Part shown: one piece after another, positions 35,984 through 49,166 of the stretch | Numbering within the stretch: position 1 is the first letter of the stretch | Layout of the letters: each line of letters starts with the position of its first letter | Source of the DNA: Nymphaea colorata | Lineage: Eukaryota; Streptophyta; Magnoliopsida; Nymphaeales; Nymphaeaceae | Direction of reading: 5' to 3' | Length of the DNA stretch: 64,000 nt | Assembly (NCBI RefSeq): GCF_008831285.2 | Contig: NC_045147.1 | Location: forward strand, 16,842,854-16,906,853 | Program-made: the position numbers and the translations under genes | The notes under the pieces: generated by a model | The model's database searches: none | What the model saw: the letters and a program-made list of their open reading frames with translations, nothing else | Told to the model about the DNA's origin: nothing

Positions 35984-36079
<96 letters not shown>

Positions 36080-39000
36080 TTCCCATCATTCATTCGCATG
36101 AAGGACGTGTTTGAGCTTATGAAATTGCCACTGAAGTTGATCAATATTGTTAGTTGATTGATGGACAGAAAATGAGGTGTGAAGCAAACGAAGGTATGGG
36201 TTTGGAATTGAGGCGCTGTCATCCTTTACCATAGCTGATGCAAACGTTGAGAAATGCAGTAACTGTCTCGGAGTCTCAACGTCGCATTGTATATATTGCG
36301 TTTGTTACATCCCATCGCCACCAAACGGCGTCCCACTTCACCGAGGTGCTAACCACCGACAATATTTTCACATTTCGTTTTTATCATTTTCCAACAAATG
36401 AGATTCGGGGTGGGGACTGAACACAAATCATGGTCGGCTATATTTAGTTATGACCCATGGATGTAGGGTGGTAAGGCAGGCCACGAATGATGGCTTGGCC
36501 AGTGCAAGCTACAAATTTCAATAGAGATCACCCTTTACATAATAAGCCAAAGAACTCATCTTATAAAGATCAAATAAAAGGCCGACTTGATTCAACAGAT
36601 ATAAATCAGTATTTGATTCAAATCCACGTTAAAGTAGTCACATTTAAACCAAAAAAAAAAATCACATTGATTGGTTAATCAGAAAACGTTTCACTTTTGT
36701 ATATGTTTTGTACAAATTTTTGGCCAGCAACCGAATCCAATTGCATGAAAAAATGCGTAGATTTTTTTTTTGCATATGTAGATTTGAAGTCAATCAAATA
36801 TTATGAACATAAAGCAATAACTGGTTAGACAGATATGATGATAAGTCTGTCAGATGTTAATCCATTTTTTGCTCTGTCAGACTATCACCACAATGGACTA
36901 CATACGAGATTTTAATAGTCCTTCAACTTCTTATATGTAATAGGCCAACCGTATCTTATTAAAGCGGGGTGGCCGGCAAGGGAAGGGTCCGGGGAGGGCA
37001 TCAGGAGGGAGAGAGATAGAGAGGGAGAGAATCGGGGGAGGCAAGATGAGAAAAAAAGGGACGTATAGTCCTCTGGGTCTGTCCTTGTGTATGTAACTAT
37101 TGTTTACACTGGAGTCTCAGATACTTTTAAGTGGTCTTTTTCTTCAAGCGTAAGGGAAGCTGGCCGGCGTCAGCTTCCGCCCGTTTGCTGTGTCTATTTC
37201 ATACCAACCCGTGACGTTGAAGGTGAGCGTTTGATCTCCCGCCATTACGTGTCCTGGCTCTTTGCAAGCTCAGTTGCCGTTTAAACCATGGGCAGCTTCG
37301 TTTCCTTCATTGTGAGGCCCCTTGAGATTTGTGCCCCCATGGTTGTACAAGTCATGTTGGTATTTCTGCAACGGCCAACTTGTTACAACAAGATTCCATA
37401 CATGAACTTACAACGAGTCATCAGCCTCACGCTCACGTGGATTTAATACGATCTGTCTGTTTTCTATTCTCTACTTCCCGACATCATGACGTGCAATGTC
37501 TTGTTTTTTATTGTGCATTTTATTTTGCCGGTGAATTCCAACCGGACTCAGCGACTGACTAGCTAATGTTTCATTATTTAATCGCATTTGACCTGAACCC
37601 TAACCGTGTTTATAACCCGCGTTTCAATGTTCATGTCAGCAGCTGATGCGACCTGATTTAATTATTTTTATAACGAACCGTGGTTTAGGTGGAAGACTTT
37701 CAACGAATATATAAACCTTTAAAGTGAAAATCGTTTGAATCGTTTTAAGCGGTAGCATAGCTTGTTATAATGGGAGACACTATGTTCTTGTTTTCGATTT
37801 GTTATCACTATGTTCTTGTTTCCGATTCTAGTGAGTATTATCACTATGTGCTTGTTTTCGATTCTCGTGAGTGTTATTTTCCCAAACATATGTTGCATCT
37901 ATTAAATTGAAGGTAGCTGTCACTTACTCGACCTCGACTCAACCTCGACGCAGTCCAACACTCCAGAAACACCGAGAATGGAGGAGGGACTTGAGGCCTC
38001 ATCCGAGTGATGGATAAACTTTTGCTCACTAAAAAAACCGTTTGAATCCCGATAACAATTTCATAAGACAAGAATTGGGAAATAAAAAAGCCTTCATCCA
38101 GGTGGTGAATAACCTCTCACCTACCCGAAAAACCATTTGAATCTCTACAACCTTCTAACTAGACGAGCATGGCGAGCATTAGCCTCAAAAAAGCCAGGCT
38201 GACCCACGACCAGCCACCTTAGCGTGGTCGCGCCAACCCCTTGGGGTCACGTCTTCACCTATTTACGTAACCACGAGCTTCATCCGCCCTTCGTCTTTTC
38301 GAAAAGTGGAAGATGGATCGACTACTTTGGTCGTGGCAAAACTATCTTAGTTAAGAACATAAATTGTTTCGTCGTCATTAGTTTAGAACAACCTTTTTTG
38401 GGGGTAAATGTATTCATTTCAATTTAAAACGACGCAAGCAGGTGCGTTCTTTTTTATCGTGAATATTCTTTTAGTTTAAAGTTATGGCTGATCTTTCCTT
38501 TCTTTTTGTCCCTTTTCCTTTTAAAGGAAATCGGCCTTTTGGCTGCAATAACTTAGAGATTTATTTACATTTGCTACAAGTTAGATACGCCTTGGACTTT
38601 TTCATAGAAAATGTAAGTTTCTCTCTAAGTTCTAAATTTTGAGGACTTCAAGTGTTTTACTAGCTAGAAGTCAGCCAATGCGTGGCGAGTAATGAAACTT
38701 TTTCCCTTTGAACTATTAAAAAAGAATGTCTTATTACTATTTGCGTCCACAGCCAACGTCGAGCAGACACAAATAACTACGTCATAGTGCAACTTAGTCA
38801 TCGACGCTTGATTCATTCAGCTACGATCCTTGCACAAGAGCAATTTAAAACTTCGCAGTGTTCCCGAAGGTGACCAGGGTATAAGCAAAACATGTGCGTA
38901 AAGGAATCAAAGTTATTTTGTCGAAATTTAGAAGTTTGATTAAGAGGGTTCCTTTTTTTTTAATATATAATTTTGTTTTTCAGCCTAGTTGAAAGGGATT

Positions 39001-42000
39001 ATAAGTTTGTCAAATAAAAAAAAATGAAAGGTGCCGAATTGAAACTTACTTTTATGGTCTTAAAAAACTGGCTAGCTACTTGGTAGCAGTTAAATGTACA
39101 GGTAAATGTTTCGTAAGCATAATTCCGACTGTGAAACACATAGCGGTCCATGTCCATGTGTTCACAAAATATGGACTCATACAACAAAGTCGAAACAACA
39201 TTAAATGAGCAAGGGCCAACATATCATATCTCTCCCTTTTTCCATTGAATGTTCAAAATCTTTATGTATTTTACGTTTCTAAATATCTACCTCTTTATTG
39301 CCAAGCGATAGTAATGATTTTTTATTAAACTCAATGGCTTTTTCTTGTTACCGCTTAATAAAGGAAAGATGAAGAAATGCAAGATTCTTTCAGGTATAAA
39401 TTTGCTATAGACATTGAGTTTGTGGTAGCAGCTCACTTATTATAGGCGACGTCCTTGGACTTTGTTGCAGGTGGTACCAGGCATGGGCTCGGTTCATCAT
39501 CTTGTGGGCGGTCTACTCTTCCTTCTTCACTCCTTTTGAGTTTGGCTTCTTCAGGGGGCTTCCCGACAGCCTAGCTTTTCTCAGCATCGCCACCCAGGCC
39601 GTCTTCCTCATCGACGTCTTCCTTCATTTCTTCGTCGCCTACAGGGATGCCCAAACATATAGAATGGTCTACAAGAGAAGAAGCATCGCCATCAGGTGCG
39701 CTGCTTAACTTTCTTTTTTCTCGCACCGTTAGTTGTGATTTGTGAAAACCCCGAACCAAATCTTGATCTTGTCACTTGACTTTTTTCCATGGTGTTCATA
39801 TATTATAGTCACATAAAACTCGTTTTTTTGAAAAAAAAATACAAAAAAACGTAATAAATTAAATGGCAGTTTAAAAATTAAAAAATGCATTTTTTAAAAA
39901 AACGTTCAAAATGAAAAAAAAACGTGTTTTCACTTTTTTCAGTTTTTTAAACCCATGTTTTTTGTTTTTTATTTTTTATTTGTTTCAAATCTACGTTTGT
40001 GTTATTAGTTTTTCACTTATTTTATTTTTTTTCTTTATTTTTAATTTTTTAAAAAATTTAAAAATTTACTGTATTTTTTTTATATTTTTCAAGCTCACCG
40101 TATTATACCGGTAAAAACTTTACCCTTTAAATCAAAAACTCTGGGATGTTATTTAGGTTATGATTCTGACAATAATGACATTGTTCGTCTCCCGTATTTT
40201 GCTGAAAGGGACTCTCGGGGCCACCACAAATCGGCTGAACCTAGGGATGGAAATGGATTCAATATATCTGATTATAGATCCAATTTCAAGTCCATTATTT
40301 GGATTTGGTAAAGAAATCCAGATCCCAGACTCGGATTAGTAGACAGTTTCATATTTGAATCCGAATCCAAGCCTAATATTCAATTGGGAGGATTACATAT
40401 ATGAATGTTAGTTCTTTTGCTAGTCAGATATGAAATCGTTTTGGAAAAATAGGACCAGAATCCAAGTGTGAATCTGAACCCGGTTGCATGTGATCTGATC
40501 AAGTAGAATCCGGTAAAGGCTATATCCTCCAAGGCATTTGCATGCTTACCTGGATATTATTTCTATTTTTTTTTTCACTTACATCAAGTTTTTAAAAAGG
40601 CTGTGTTCATTACAAAAGAAATCCGCCGATTCAAGCAGAACTGCAATAGATTCCTATGTACAGGCTCCAGTGAGGAGCCAATATTATGCATACTGGTAGA
40701 ATTTACAGGATATGATGGTCAAGAAACTGTCACCTAAAGATGCATCAGTTTGTATAGGCAAGATTATAACAAACATATATTTGTCCTGCATTTGAAGGTA
40801 CCTGAAATCTGGATTCCTGGTCGATATTCTTGGTTGCGTGCCATGGGACGCTGTTTACAAGGTACGCTCCTTCACCAAATTGGACTAATTAGTGTGTAGT
40901 ATGGGTGATCTCAAGCTATCCTGCGGCGGCATTTCATTTGAACCTAAAAAAAAAAAGCTATGAACCAAGAACTTGACAGTATAAATCAAACAAAAGCATA
41001 TAAACTCCAGCATTTTTAAAGATCTTCAACATGAGACTGCTTTCAAATATTGCTGCACACATGACATGCTGTGGTCCGCATGTGGAAATGGTGTGCATTT
41101 GGGTATATTAGACTTCAAGTCTAAGTGTCAAATTTCATTTGAATACCAGTTGCAATGAGTTAACGGCTTCAATTTGCACTTAAAAAGAATAATATATAGA
41201 TGGATTACCAAGGTTTTTTAAGATCTCCAATATATGACTATTGAATTGAGAGTGACAAATCAAGTGTTTATGCAACAATATTGGCCGCGTCCGAATGGTA
41301 GCTAAAACTTTTCAGTGTTAATATGGCCATGTTTTTGCTATTTCGCTGATGTAGTTAACCACTCTTTTGTAATGTTTAGATTGAGAGACTGAAAATTTTC
41401 AATTAGAGCCATATTTTTATGCTTTAACTTGAGGAAAGGCCTCACAATTCTCCTTTTACAAGCCCCAGTTTCGCCGACAAATTAGTAGCCTCGATGTATA
41501 TTTTGTCATGTTGGTACATGTAAAAACTTTGTTCCGTACTTCTTTCATGAAAAAAATGTTATTTCGTTTTCTTAACTTACAAAGCTTTTAACCTTTTTCA
41601 TATGACAATGGTAAAATTCAATAAACTCTTCTTTGACGGTTGACAGTTGGACAGTAAAAGTTAGTTTCACGTCAAGAAAATTAAATGTATGACGAAATGC
41701 TTCATAATTGATCTGTTTTTTAATATACATGCGTCACTCATTAGTCATTACTAGTGTTTTTGTCTTCGTAAGCTGCTCATTTGCCAAGACAGATCTAAGA
41801 GGGCATGCACCAACACTACAAGCACTTGACAAATCTTGAAATGTGTTCATATGATTTCAAGTTTCTATACGGTCTTGATTGATCTTCTTGTTGGTTACTT
41901 GAGTGACCTTCTTGTACGCATGGCTACAAACGAGGAAGGCATTTCTTGATGCTTTCGTCAAATTCACTGAGGACACGATGGTGGGGGCACATGTAGGTTT

Positions 42001-45000
42001 GTGTGGACACAGACCCACACGAAGTACTCGTGTCCATATTAGTGTCCCATAACCATTTGTTTAGTTAGTAACTTGTTTATATGTTGTATTGATTTTTTGA
42101 AGGGTCTGCCCCCCAGTCGGAAATTGAAATTTCTGTCAACCGACTCGCGTGAAGTAGGTCCGGCAGAAGTAATATTGCATTTCTTGCAACATGATGTGCC
42201 TTCTCTTTTCTCCTATTAAAGCATGGCACTTGTGTTCTTCAACCTCCAACCTGTCATAAAGATTATTATCTTTTGTTAGTTCTTTCTTCTGGTTATTAGG
42301 CATGCCTTTTCCAAATATTCCATAGTAAAAACAGATTATAAGTCAGTGCACTAAACAATTTCTTTTAACTAGGCCTATGGGAGAAGAGAAGAAGTGAGAT
42401 ATCTGGTATGGCTCAGGCTAAGTCGAATATGTAAAGTGACTAATTTCTTCCAGAAGCTAGAGAAGGACATACGCATCAACTACCTGTTCACAAGGATAGT
42501 GAAACTTCTTGTTGTGGAGCTTTACTGCACACATACGGCTGCCTGCATCTTTTACTATCTAGCCACCACTCTACCAGCATCACAAGAGAGTTATACATGG
42601 ATTGGAAGCTTAAAGTTGGGCAACTTTAGCTATGAGAATTTCCGAGAAATAGATCTGACAAAACGATACATGACATCACTTTACTTCGCCATCGTCACCA
42701 TGGCGACAGTAGGTAATTATCTTCTTGCCTCGTTTAACTTTCATATGCTAAAGCTGTCCTCATATTTATATTCTTGTGGGCTTCTGTGCCATCAAACCGC
42801 TCTCTCTCTCTCTCTCTCTGACACAAACACACAAAGCCAATGTCTTTGTTAAGACAGGTTTGATAACCAGATTTCTTGACATCGAAGTGCCCGTCTTTAA
42901 TTTGTATTTTGTTCTGAGTGAACCTGTTAAAAGTTATGGATTCCGCGTCCTTCCTTTCTTTTTTTTTATTATGCACTTCCGAGTTGCTTCCGACGAGGAC
43001 ATGCATCTTCTTACTGGTGTACATGAATAATTGCAGGTTATGGAGACATACATGCAGTCAATACCAGAGAAATGATATTCATCATGATATTCGTTTCTTT
43101 TGACATGATCCTTGGTGCTTATCTCATTGGTAACATGACTGCCCTAATTGTGAAAGGTTCGAAAACAGAAAGATTTAGAGATAAAATGACAGACCTAATC
43201 AAATACATGAACAGAAACAAACTTGGCAAGGAGATCCGTGACCAGATAAAAGGTCACGTCCGCCTACAGTATGAAAGTAGTTATACAGAGGCAGCCGTTC
43301 TTCAGGACATTCCAGTCTCTATACGTGCTAAGGTAGTAGGAATATGTCGAATGAGCTTTTACTCAACATGTATTCTGTACGATTGCCTTATTTCTTGGAA
43401 TTTTAAATTTTATTGGGTAGTCGGTTCTCTATTGCCAGCATTTTTCTCTTATCTTGACCCTGATCTCTTCATGATCATAAAAATGCAGTTATAAACAAAC
43501 AACTAGCACCAGTTTCGTTTCTCTGTAGGATGTTGTACTGCAAATTTATATCTACTTGTGCTTTAGCTGCTTGGTTCCTGGCTGGACTTCTCTAGTCATT
43601 GGATCAGGAAAAAGATCATGAGATTATGAAAATAAAGATCTAACATCCGTGACATATTTCATGAAGGTGTTTTTTCAAAACATAAACCATAACATTGACA
43701 ATAGGTAACTACTAGAGACGCTTTATTTTTTCCAGAACTGTATTATTGATCTGAAGATTTTTCTTTTGACATCTTGCTCCACTATGATCCTGTTAGCTTG
43801 ACTCCTGTTGCTTAGAATCTTAATTATCCGTGTTACTTTTAGATTTTTTTTGTCTAATATATGAAACAACCGAATCTATGAGTAACTCCTTTGGAATAGT
43901 CTTGCTGCATATTCTCCAAATTCTTCGTTGTATTCATTATTGTCATTTATGGACCATAAAGTTCTGTTGATAAGATTTTCTTTTTGCAGATCTCACAGAA
44001 TTTATATAGTTCAGTGATTGAAAATGTTCCTCTATTCAAAGGATGCAGCTCTGAGTTTGTTAATCAAATAGTAAGTTGCATATATTCTTAATTACCAAAA
44101 TTTATCACTTCATTAAGGACCTTTGGAGCGTGCGCATGGTTATACATATACATAGAAGTACGTACATGCAAGTATGCATGCACGGCACATGAAAAGTATC
44201 CTCTGCAACAATATCCTATGTCATAATGGTGATGATTGTAGGCCTTTTAATGTGTCTTGTCCTTTAATGAGTGTCATAAATTTGATGAGGCATTGGCCTT
44301 ATCCTGAAACCGCAGAAACTTGTTTCCTCATATATATGTCTGTAGACCCCTTTCTTTTTCTTGCCAATTTGTTGCATCCACTCTTTGTTTATTAGTGTCT
44401 GATAGTAAGCTTCTTAATGTGGCTTCTCTCATACCAGTTTTGGTAATGTATCAGGTAGCTCGACTACATGAGGAATTTTTCCTTCCTGGGGAAGTGATAA
44501 TGGAGCAGGGGAATGCTGTTGACCAGCTTTATTTTGTTTGTCATGGAATGCTGGTAATAGTTCAATCTTATCATCCATTTATTCCTAGTGTTCCGGTTCC
44601 ATGTCATCTCTTTGTTCAATAAAACTGAGCTCCAGTTTTCCTCTTTAAAGTTTAAACTATTTGAGAAATCATCTTACTCCTTGTGGATTCTGACAAAAAT
44701 ATTTTATTTCATAACTTTTTCTTTTCTGTCTTTCATTGCTCTCATCCTGTCACGATCGTGAGAACCTTGCATATTAATAGAAATTCAATGGGTTTTGGTT
44801 TCTCGACTTTGAACTAACAAATGCTTTTCTATATCAAGTTCTAACTTCTAAAGTATAACATCATGTGCTTGAAGACAGTATTTCTTGCATAGTTTTACTT
44901 GAACACAACTTCATTGGAACTGAAATATCTGAGTAATTTACAGCATTATCCCAAACTCCTGTTTTCTTCTAGACTATTTAGCTTGTTAGCTAAATCTTAC

Positions 45001-48000
45001 CTTAAAGACTTGTAATTTACTTGACTTTCTTGTACAGGAGGAAATAGGCATAGGAGAAGATGGTTTGGAGGAAACTATTTTGCAGCTTGAACCTAATTGT
45101 TCATTCGGTGAAGTTGCTGTTCTCTGCCATATCCCTCAACCCTACACAGTCCGTGTTTGTGAATTATGCAGACTTTTGAGGCTTGACAAACAGTCATTTA
45201 CAAATATCCTGCAAGTATACTTTGTAGATGGGCGGACAATCCTAAATAACCTTCTTCAGGTAGATATTTTGCTCACTGCACACCTGAAACTAAAGCATAT
45301 AAGTACGATTGTTTTTGTCAATATGGAGACTTGTCTAGCTTACTTCCCATTTGATGTATTGGTGGAGATGTCAATGATTCAAGATGAGGATTTCTTGAAA
45401 TATGGCATTGAAAAATTGCGTGAAATTTGACCAACCCTTCTATCATGCTCAGAAGAGTTTCAGACAGCTGGCTAGGTAGGATAGCTCTAAGCTTCATATT
45501 GAGGGGACTTGAGTTCAATACTTGAGCTCTGGATTCTTTGTCAGAAACCTGAAAAATTCAGTTGCTGACATTGTATCCCAAAAATCTGGACTGAGATTTA
45601 CGAAGAAGCTGGCAGAATCCAACATTCTGCATTTAGAAGTTACTGGTTCTCACAGGAAAATCTTCCAACATTTTTTGCTTCACCAGGAAATCATCCACCT
45701 GCAGAACAGGCCATAAGAGAATGGTTAAAATGAAAACAAATGTTTGGGTGACATGCTACTTCGTTGAGGCTAATTACCCGAACAGTTGGGCTGAAAGTTT
45801 TAAGAGTTCCAAAGAAAGAGACGTAGCCTACATGGTAGTGTGCAAAATTACAGAAATAAGAATACGTATTGCCCCACCGTGCATCAAATTCATTAAAATA
45901 GCAGCCATGTCTCCGTGTACCTAAGGGGCTACTGAAGGCTTTCTAGTGGAAGGAGGTCAAGGTTCAATAGCTGGGGTATATCTCTTAACGTAACCTGGTA
46001 ATGTCCATTGGATAGTTGTTTATTTGGCACCCTGTTCTAGCACTATTTCCTCTTCTTGTTCAGAGCAGCCCATTTTGCTTTGTTTGTTGCTTTTGTTTCT
46101 TTACTTAGTTTTTTCCCTCTCTATTGGAATAGGTTCCTTTTATCGATCTTTTAACTGTCACTAATATTTCATACTGTGCATGTCGGAGACTTGAATTAAC
46201 CAAATCTGCATACTGGCAGGTGAAGGAGTCAAATGTTCGGTTAAAGCAATTGGAATCAGACATTACGTTTCACATTGAGAAGAAAGAAGCTGAAATTGCT
46301 TTAAGATTAAATAGTTCTGCCTTCCATGGAGATCTACACCAATTGAAGGCGTTAATTCGAGCTGGAGCAGATCCCAATAAGACAGATTATGATGGACGTT
46401 CAGCTCTGGTACCACAATTTAATCTGTCTCTCTACAGCATTTTCTAGTTAGTTTTCTTGTTTTAAAACGCAAAGACATTAATCAATCTTTAGCTTTTGGC
46501 TAACATGTTAGCTTAATATCTTAGTTTAATTTACACCGGCTACCTTTTGCTTTTCAGCACCTAGCAGCATCAAAAGGCTATGATGACATAACTGCATTCC
46601 TCATTCAGGAAGGAGTCGACATCAACCTGAAGGGTAAAATTGTTACTACATGTAGGAGAATTTAAATCTTAAAGCCTGATTTGACTTCCATTTCAACTGA
46701 TAATTTTAACAGATAATTTTGGAAACACACCACTTCTAGAGGCTCTCAAGTATGGGCACGACAGAGTTGCTTCGTTTCTGCTAGAAAATGGAGCATCCTT
46801 AAATATTGATGATGCAGGAAGTTTTCTTTGCCATGCTGTTGCTAGAGGAAATTCAGATTTCATTAGGCGCCTTGTATCATATGGTGTAGATCCAAATGCC
46901 AAAGACTATGATTATCGAACACCACTCCATGTTGCCGCTGCACAGGGACAGAATTTGCTGGTCAAAATTTTATTGGGGGCTGGAGCAGATGTGCTTCTGA
47001 AGGACAGGTATTATTATTTCAGTTTTTCTCTTATAAATCCTCAAGGTTCCTCCACTATTGACTCTTATTGTGCACTTTCCATTAACAGCATAAAACGAAC
47101 TGGTGGTGGCTCATGTTCTCGTTTGATGCTTAAGCTTATTTGCTTTTTGTCGCCTTGCATATACTCGTCATCTTGTGTGCCATAGCTAACGGTAAAATGG
47201 CGCTAGGTATTGTGAAAATAGGTTTAGATTTCGTTTAACAGTGCTAATTCATGTCCTCACTGTTTGCAAAAGAAACTTTAATTGTTAGAACGGAGTGGTT
47301 ACCTGTGTGATGAATACCTTTGATTGGTTATATTGGAACTTTTTTGGTGTTTTTAATACTAAATATTGATCAAAGGATTTTTGAGCCAAACATTCTTGTC
47401 CTATTCCATATCTCGTGAAGATGATGAGTTCAAATGCGGCATAACAAGAAGCGTACATTATTTTACATTTTTTTTTTACCTTGGTTAAAAGGAAGATAAC
47501 GGCAAGGCAAATGAATTCAAAATTTCATACCTTATATAGTGCACAAAAATGGTTATTCCTCTTTCCTTGTGGCCATATCCCTGATCTACAAGCAGCTCCA
47601 ACTGCCAGAGATTGCTCAATCTCTCCCAGAATAATTGCTCGATCTGGGAAGTACACTTTGCGAATTTCCTCTTCAGCTAGATCTTCAAAATTTCTACTAG
47701 TCATGCTTTCAAATGTACTTTAATGGTTTGCTTGCCTTTTTAGGCATTAAGATGCTTCAACATCCTTTGCTGCAGGACACCTTTTTTTTTTTGGGGGGGG
47801 GTGGGGTGGGGGGGGGGGGAAGGGTGTTGTTGTCGTTTCTTCTTGTTAATCTTTTGTTTAATGTTGCTCCTTCTTTCATTTCTAGATGGGGAAACACTCC
47901 TATTGATGAAGCACATAGAAGTGGAAGTAAACAAATAATGAAATTACTCGAGACAGCCAAAAGTTCCCAGTTGTCGCAGCTCCCGGACTGCTCCAAAGAA

Positions 48001-49166
48001 GTCCAAGGTAAACACGATTACTTCATAAGAAAGCTTCTTGAGTTTACCACAATAAACTCTCCAGGCCAACAATGAACACTGTATCCCTCATGTGGAAATT
48101 CATTGTCCTAACTTAAAATTTATTAAGATTGTGGTCTTTCGAAAACCATTATCTACTGTGCTTTTCAGAAAATTCTACCAGGGTTAATCCAAAGCTCGGC
48201 CTTGCTGGAGCTCAAAGCAATCAAAGATGGTTAAATGTTCACTTTTGTCAAATCCTAATTGTATCTCAAGTTCAAGGCTTGATTAGTTTTATCAAACTGC
48301 CCTAAAGACAACAGAGAAACTCATCTTAATTGGGAACATTCCTATCAATTGTAGAATTGCCTTACGGAGAGAGGTTTCCTCATAGTTTGCAAAGATACCT
48401 TCTTAAGGTTGAGGGGGTTCATATTTGTTTTCCACAAGTTCCTAACGTAGGTAGGAGTTCCTCATGTTCTTGCCGTGCAACAAGGATGAGTTCCATTACT
48501 TTTCTCTTGTATCTTTCCACTTTAGCACTTGAAACATGGATCTGAGGCATCTTCTTGTAACGATTGCACTGGTTCCCAAACGAAAAAATTTTATTAAGCT
48601 GGTTTTGATGCTATTTATAGAGAGTATGGGCAACAAAATTTGATTGGTTACTTGATGTATTGTTCGGAACAGATACCAAGCTCCTGAACTGTCCCCTCCC
48701 TTCCATATCACAGTTGTCGAAATCTTTGATTTTTTTTTTTTTAACTTTTGAATATGAAAATAATGTCCTTTTGAGAGATACCATGTTGCAGTCCTATGTT
48801 CAATTTTGGGATATTTTGTGCCATCCCGCAGTCTTCGTTACATCCCTTCTCTGGATTCTTGAATATCCACTAACAAGTAACTTTAAATCACAAAACCATC
48901 AAACTGCAGATAAGCATTTGCGGAAGAAGTGCACCATCCTACCTTTCCACCCGTGGGCTCCAAAAGAGAAGAGAAGGGAAGGAATTGTGATGTGGATACC
49001 CGATACTCTTGGGGAGCTAATAGAGTCTGCTTCAGAAAAACTCAATTATTCTGCTTCAAGTCTCTTGTCTGAAGATGCTGGGAAGATCCTCGAATTGGAC
49101 ATGATTTCTGATGGTCAAAGGTTGTATTTGGTTAATAATGGTGCCAATGATACATGGAGATCATAA
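35327..49166 (+). CDS. SKOR: Outward-rectifying Shaker K+ channel, SKOR/GORK type
   Basis: Thirteen exons (35327-35520, 39471-39695, 40798-40861, 42373-42712, 43037-43332, 43990-44070, 44455-44553, 45038-45259, 46220-46408, 46558-46633, 46713-47007, 47886-48007, 48910-49166) join in phase to encode 819 residues; SKOR is about 828 and GORK about 820. Order: acidic N-terminus; S1 (IILWAVYSSFFTPFEFGFF); S2 with FLIDVFLHFFVAYRD; S3; charged S4/linker (VRYLVWLRLSRICKVTNFF); S5; pore with filter TVGYGD (273-278) split by intron 4; S6 (MILGAYLIGNMTALI); C-linker; cyclic-nucleotide-binding homology region (about 374-507); ankyrin repeats (about 540-705, e.g. RAGADPNKTDYDGRSALHLAA); and a C-terminal KHA domain (LSEDAGKILELDMISDGQRLYLV). 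The plasma-membrane channel releases K+ to the xylem (SKOR) or from guard cells (GORK); sequence alone does not decide. Start: first in-frame ATG; a GTG lies five codons upstream. Confidence 0.97.
35526..35577 (+). repeat. (CT)n microsatellite at start of SKOR intron 1
   Basis: About 26 CT units begin six bases after the exon 1 donor (GTTTTTCTCT), so length changes fall right beside a splice site. Confidence 0.95.
35699..35745 (+). repeat. (AT)n microsatellite in SKOR intron 1
   Basis: About 23 AT units, 180 bases into the intron. Confidence 0.95.
35953..36110. repeat. 158-bp near-perfect palindrome
   Basis: The outer 31-base arms (35953-35983 and 36080-36110) are exact reverse complements, beginning ACACGTCCTTCATGCGAATG and continuing to GGGAA. 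Inside them, (CT)13 pairs with (AG)11 around a central (TA)n of about 48 bases, itself palindromic. The whole segment can fold as one long hairpin with almost no loop. It lies in SKOR intron 1. Confidence 0.95.
37777..37876 (+). repeat. Three-copy short tandem repeat
   Basis: Three diverged copies of CACTATGTTCTTGTTTTCGAT sit close together in SKOR intron 1, starting near 37778, 37806 and 37842. The second and third also share GATTCTAGTGAGT or GATTCTCGTGAGT. Confidence 0.8.
45460..45530 (+). mobile_element. Possible tRNA-like SINE fragment in SKOR intron 8
   Basis: It reads ACAGCTGGCTAGGTAGGATA (box-A-like) and, about 25 bases later, CTTGAGTTCAATACTTGAG (box-B-like). It has no full tRNA fold and no clear body shared with the other copies, so the call is tentative. 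Confidence 0.35.
47793..47823 (+). repeat. G-run, possible G-quadruplex, SKOR intron 11
   Basis: After a poly-T tract, 9 Gs, T, 4 Gs, T and about 12 Gs follow with only single-base interruptions. It lies about 63 bases before the exon 12 acceptor at 47885 on the transcribed sense strand. Confidence 0.85.

Noticed and set aside
36000-36060. Origin or telomere-like function for the TA-rich core
   Set aside because: It is a plain dinucleotide microsatellite in the centre of a palindrome; no telomere repeat is present.
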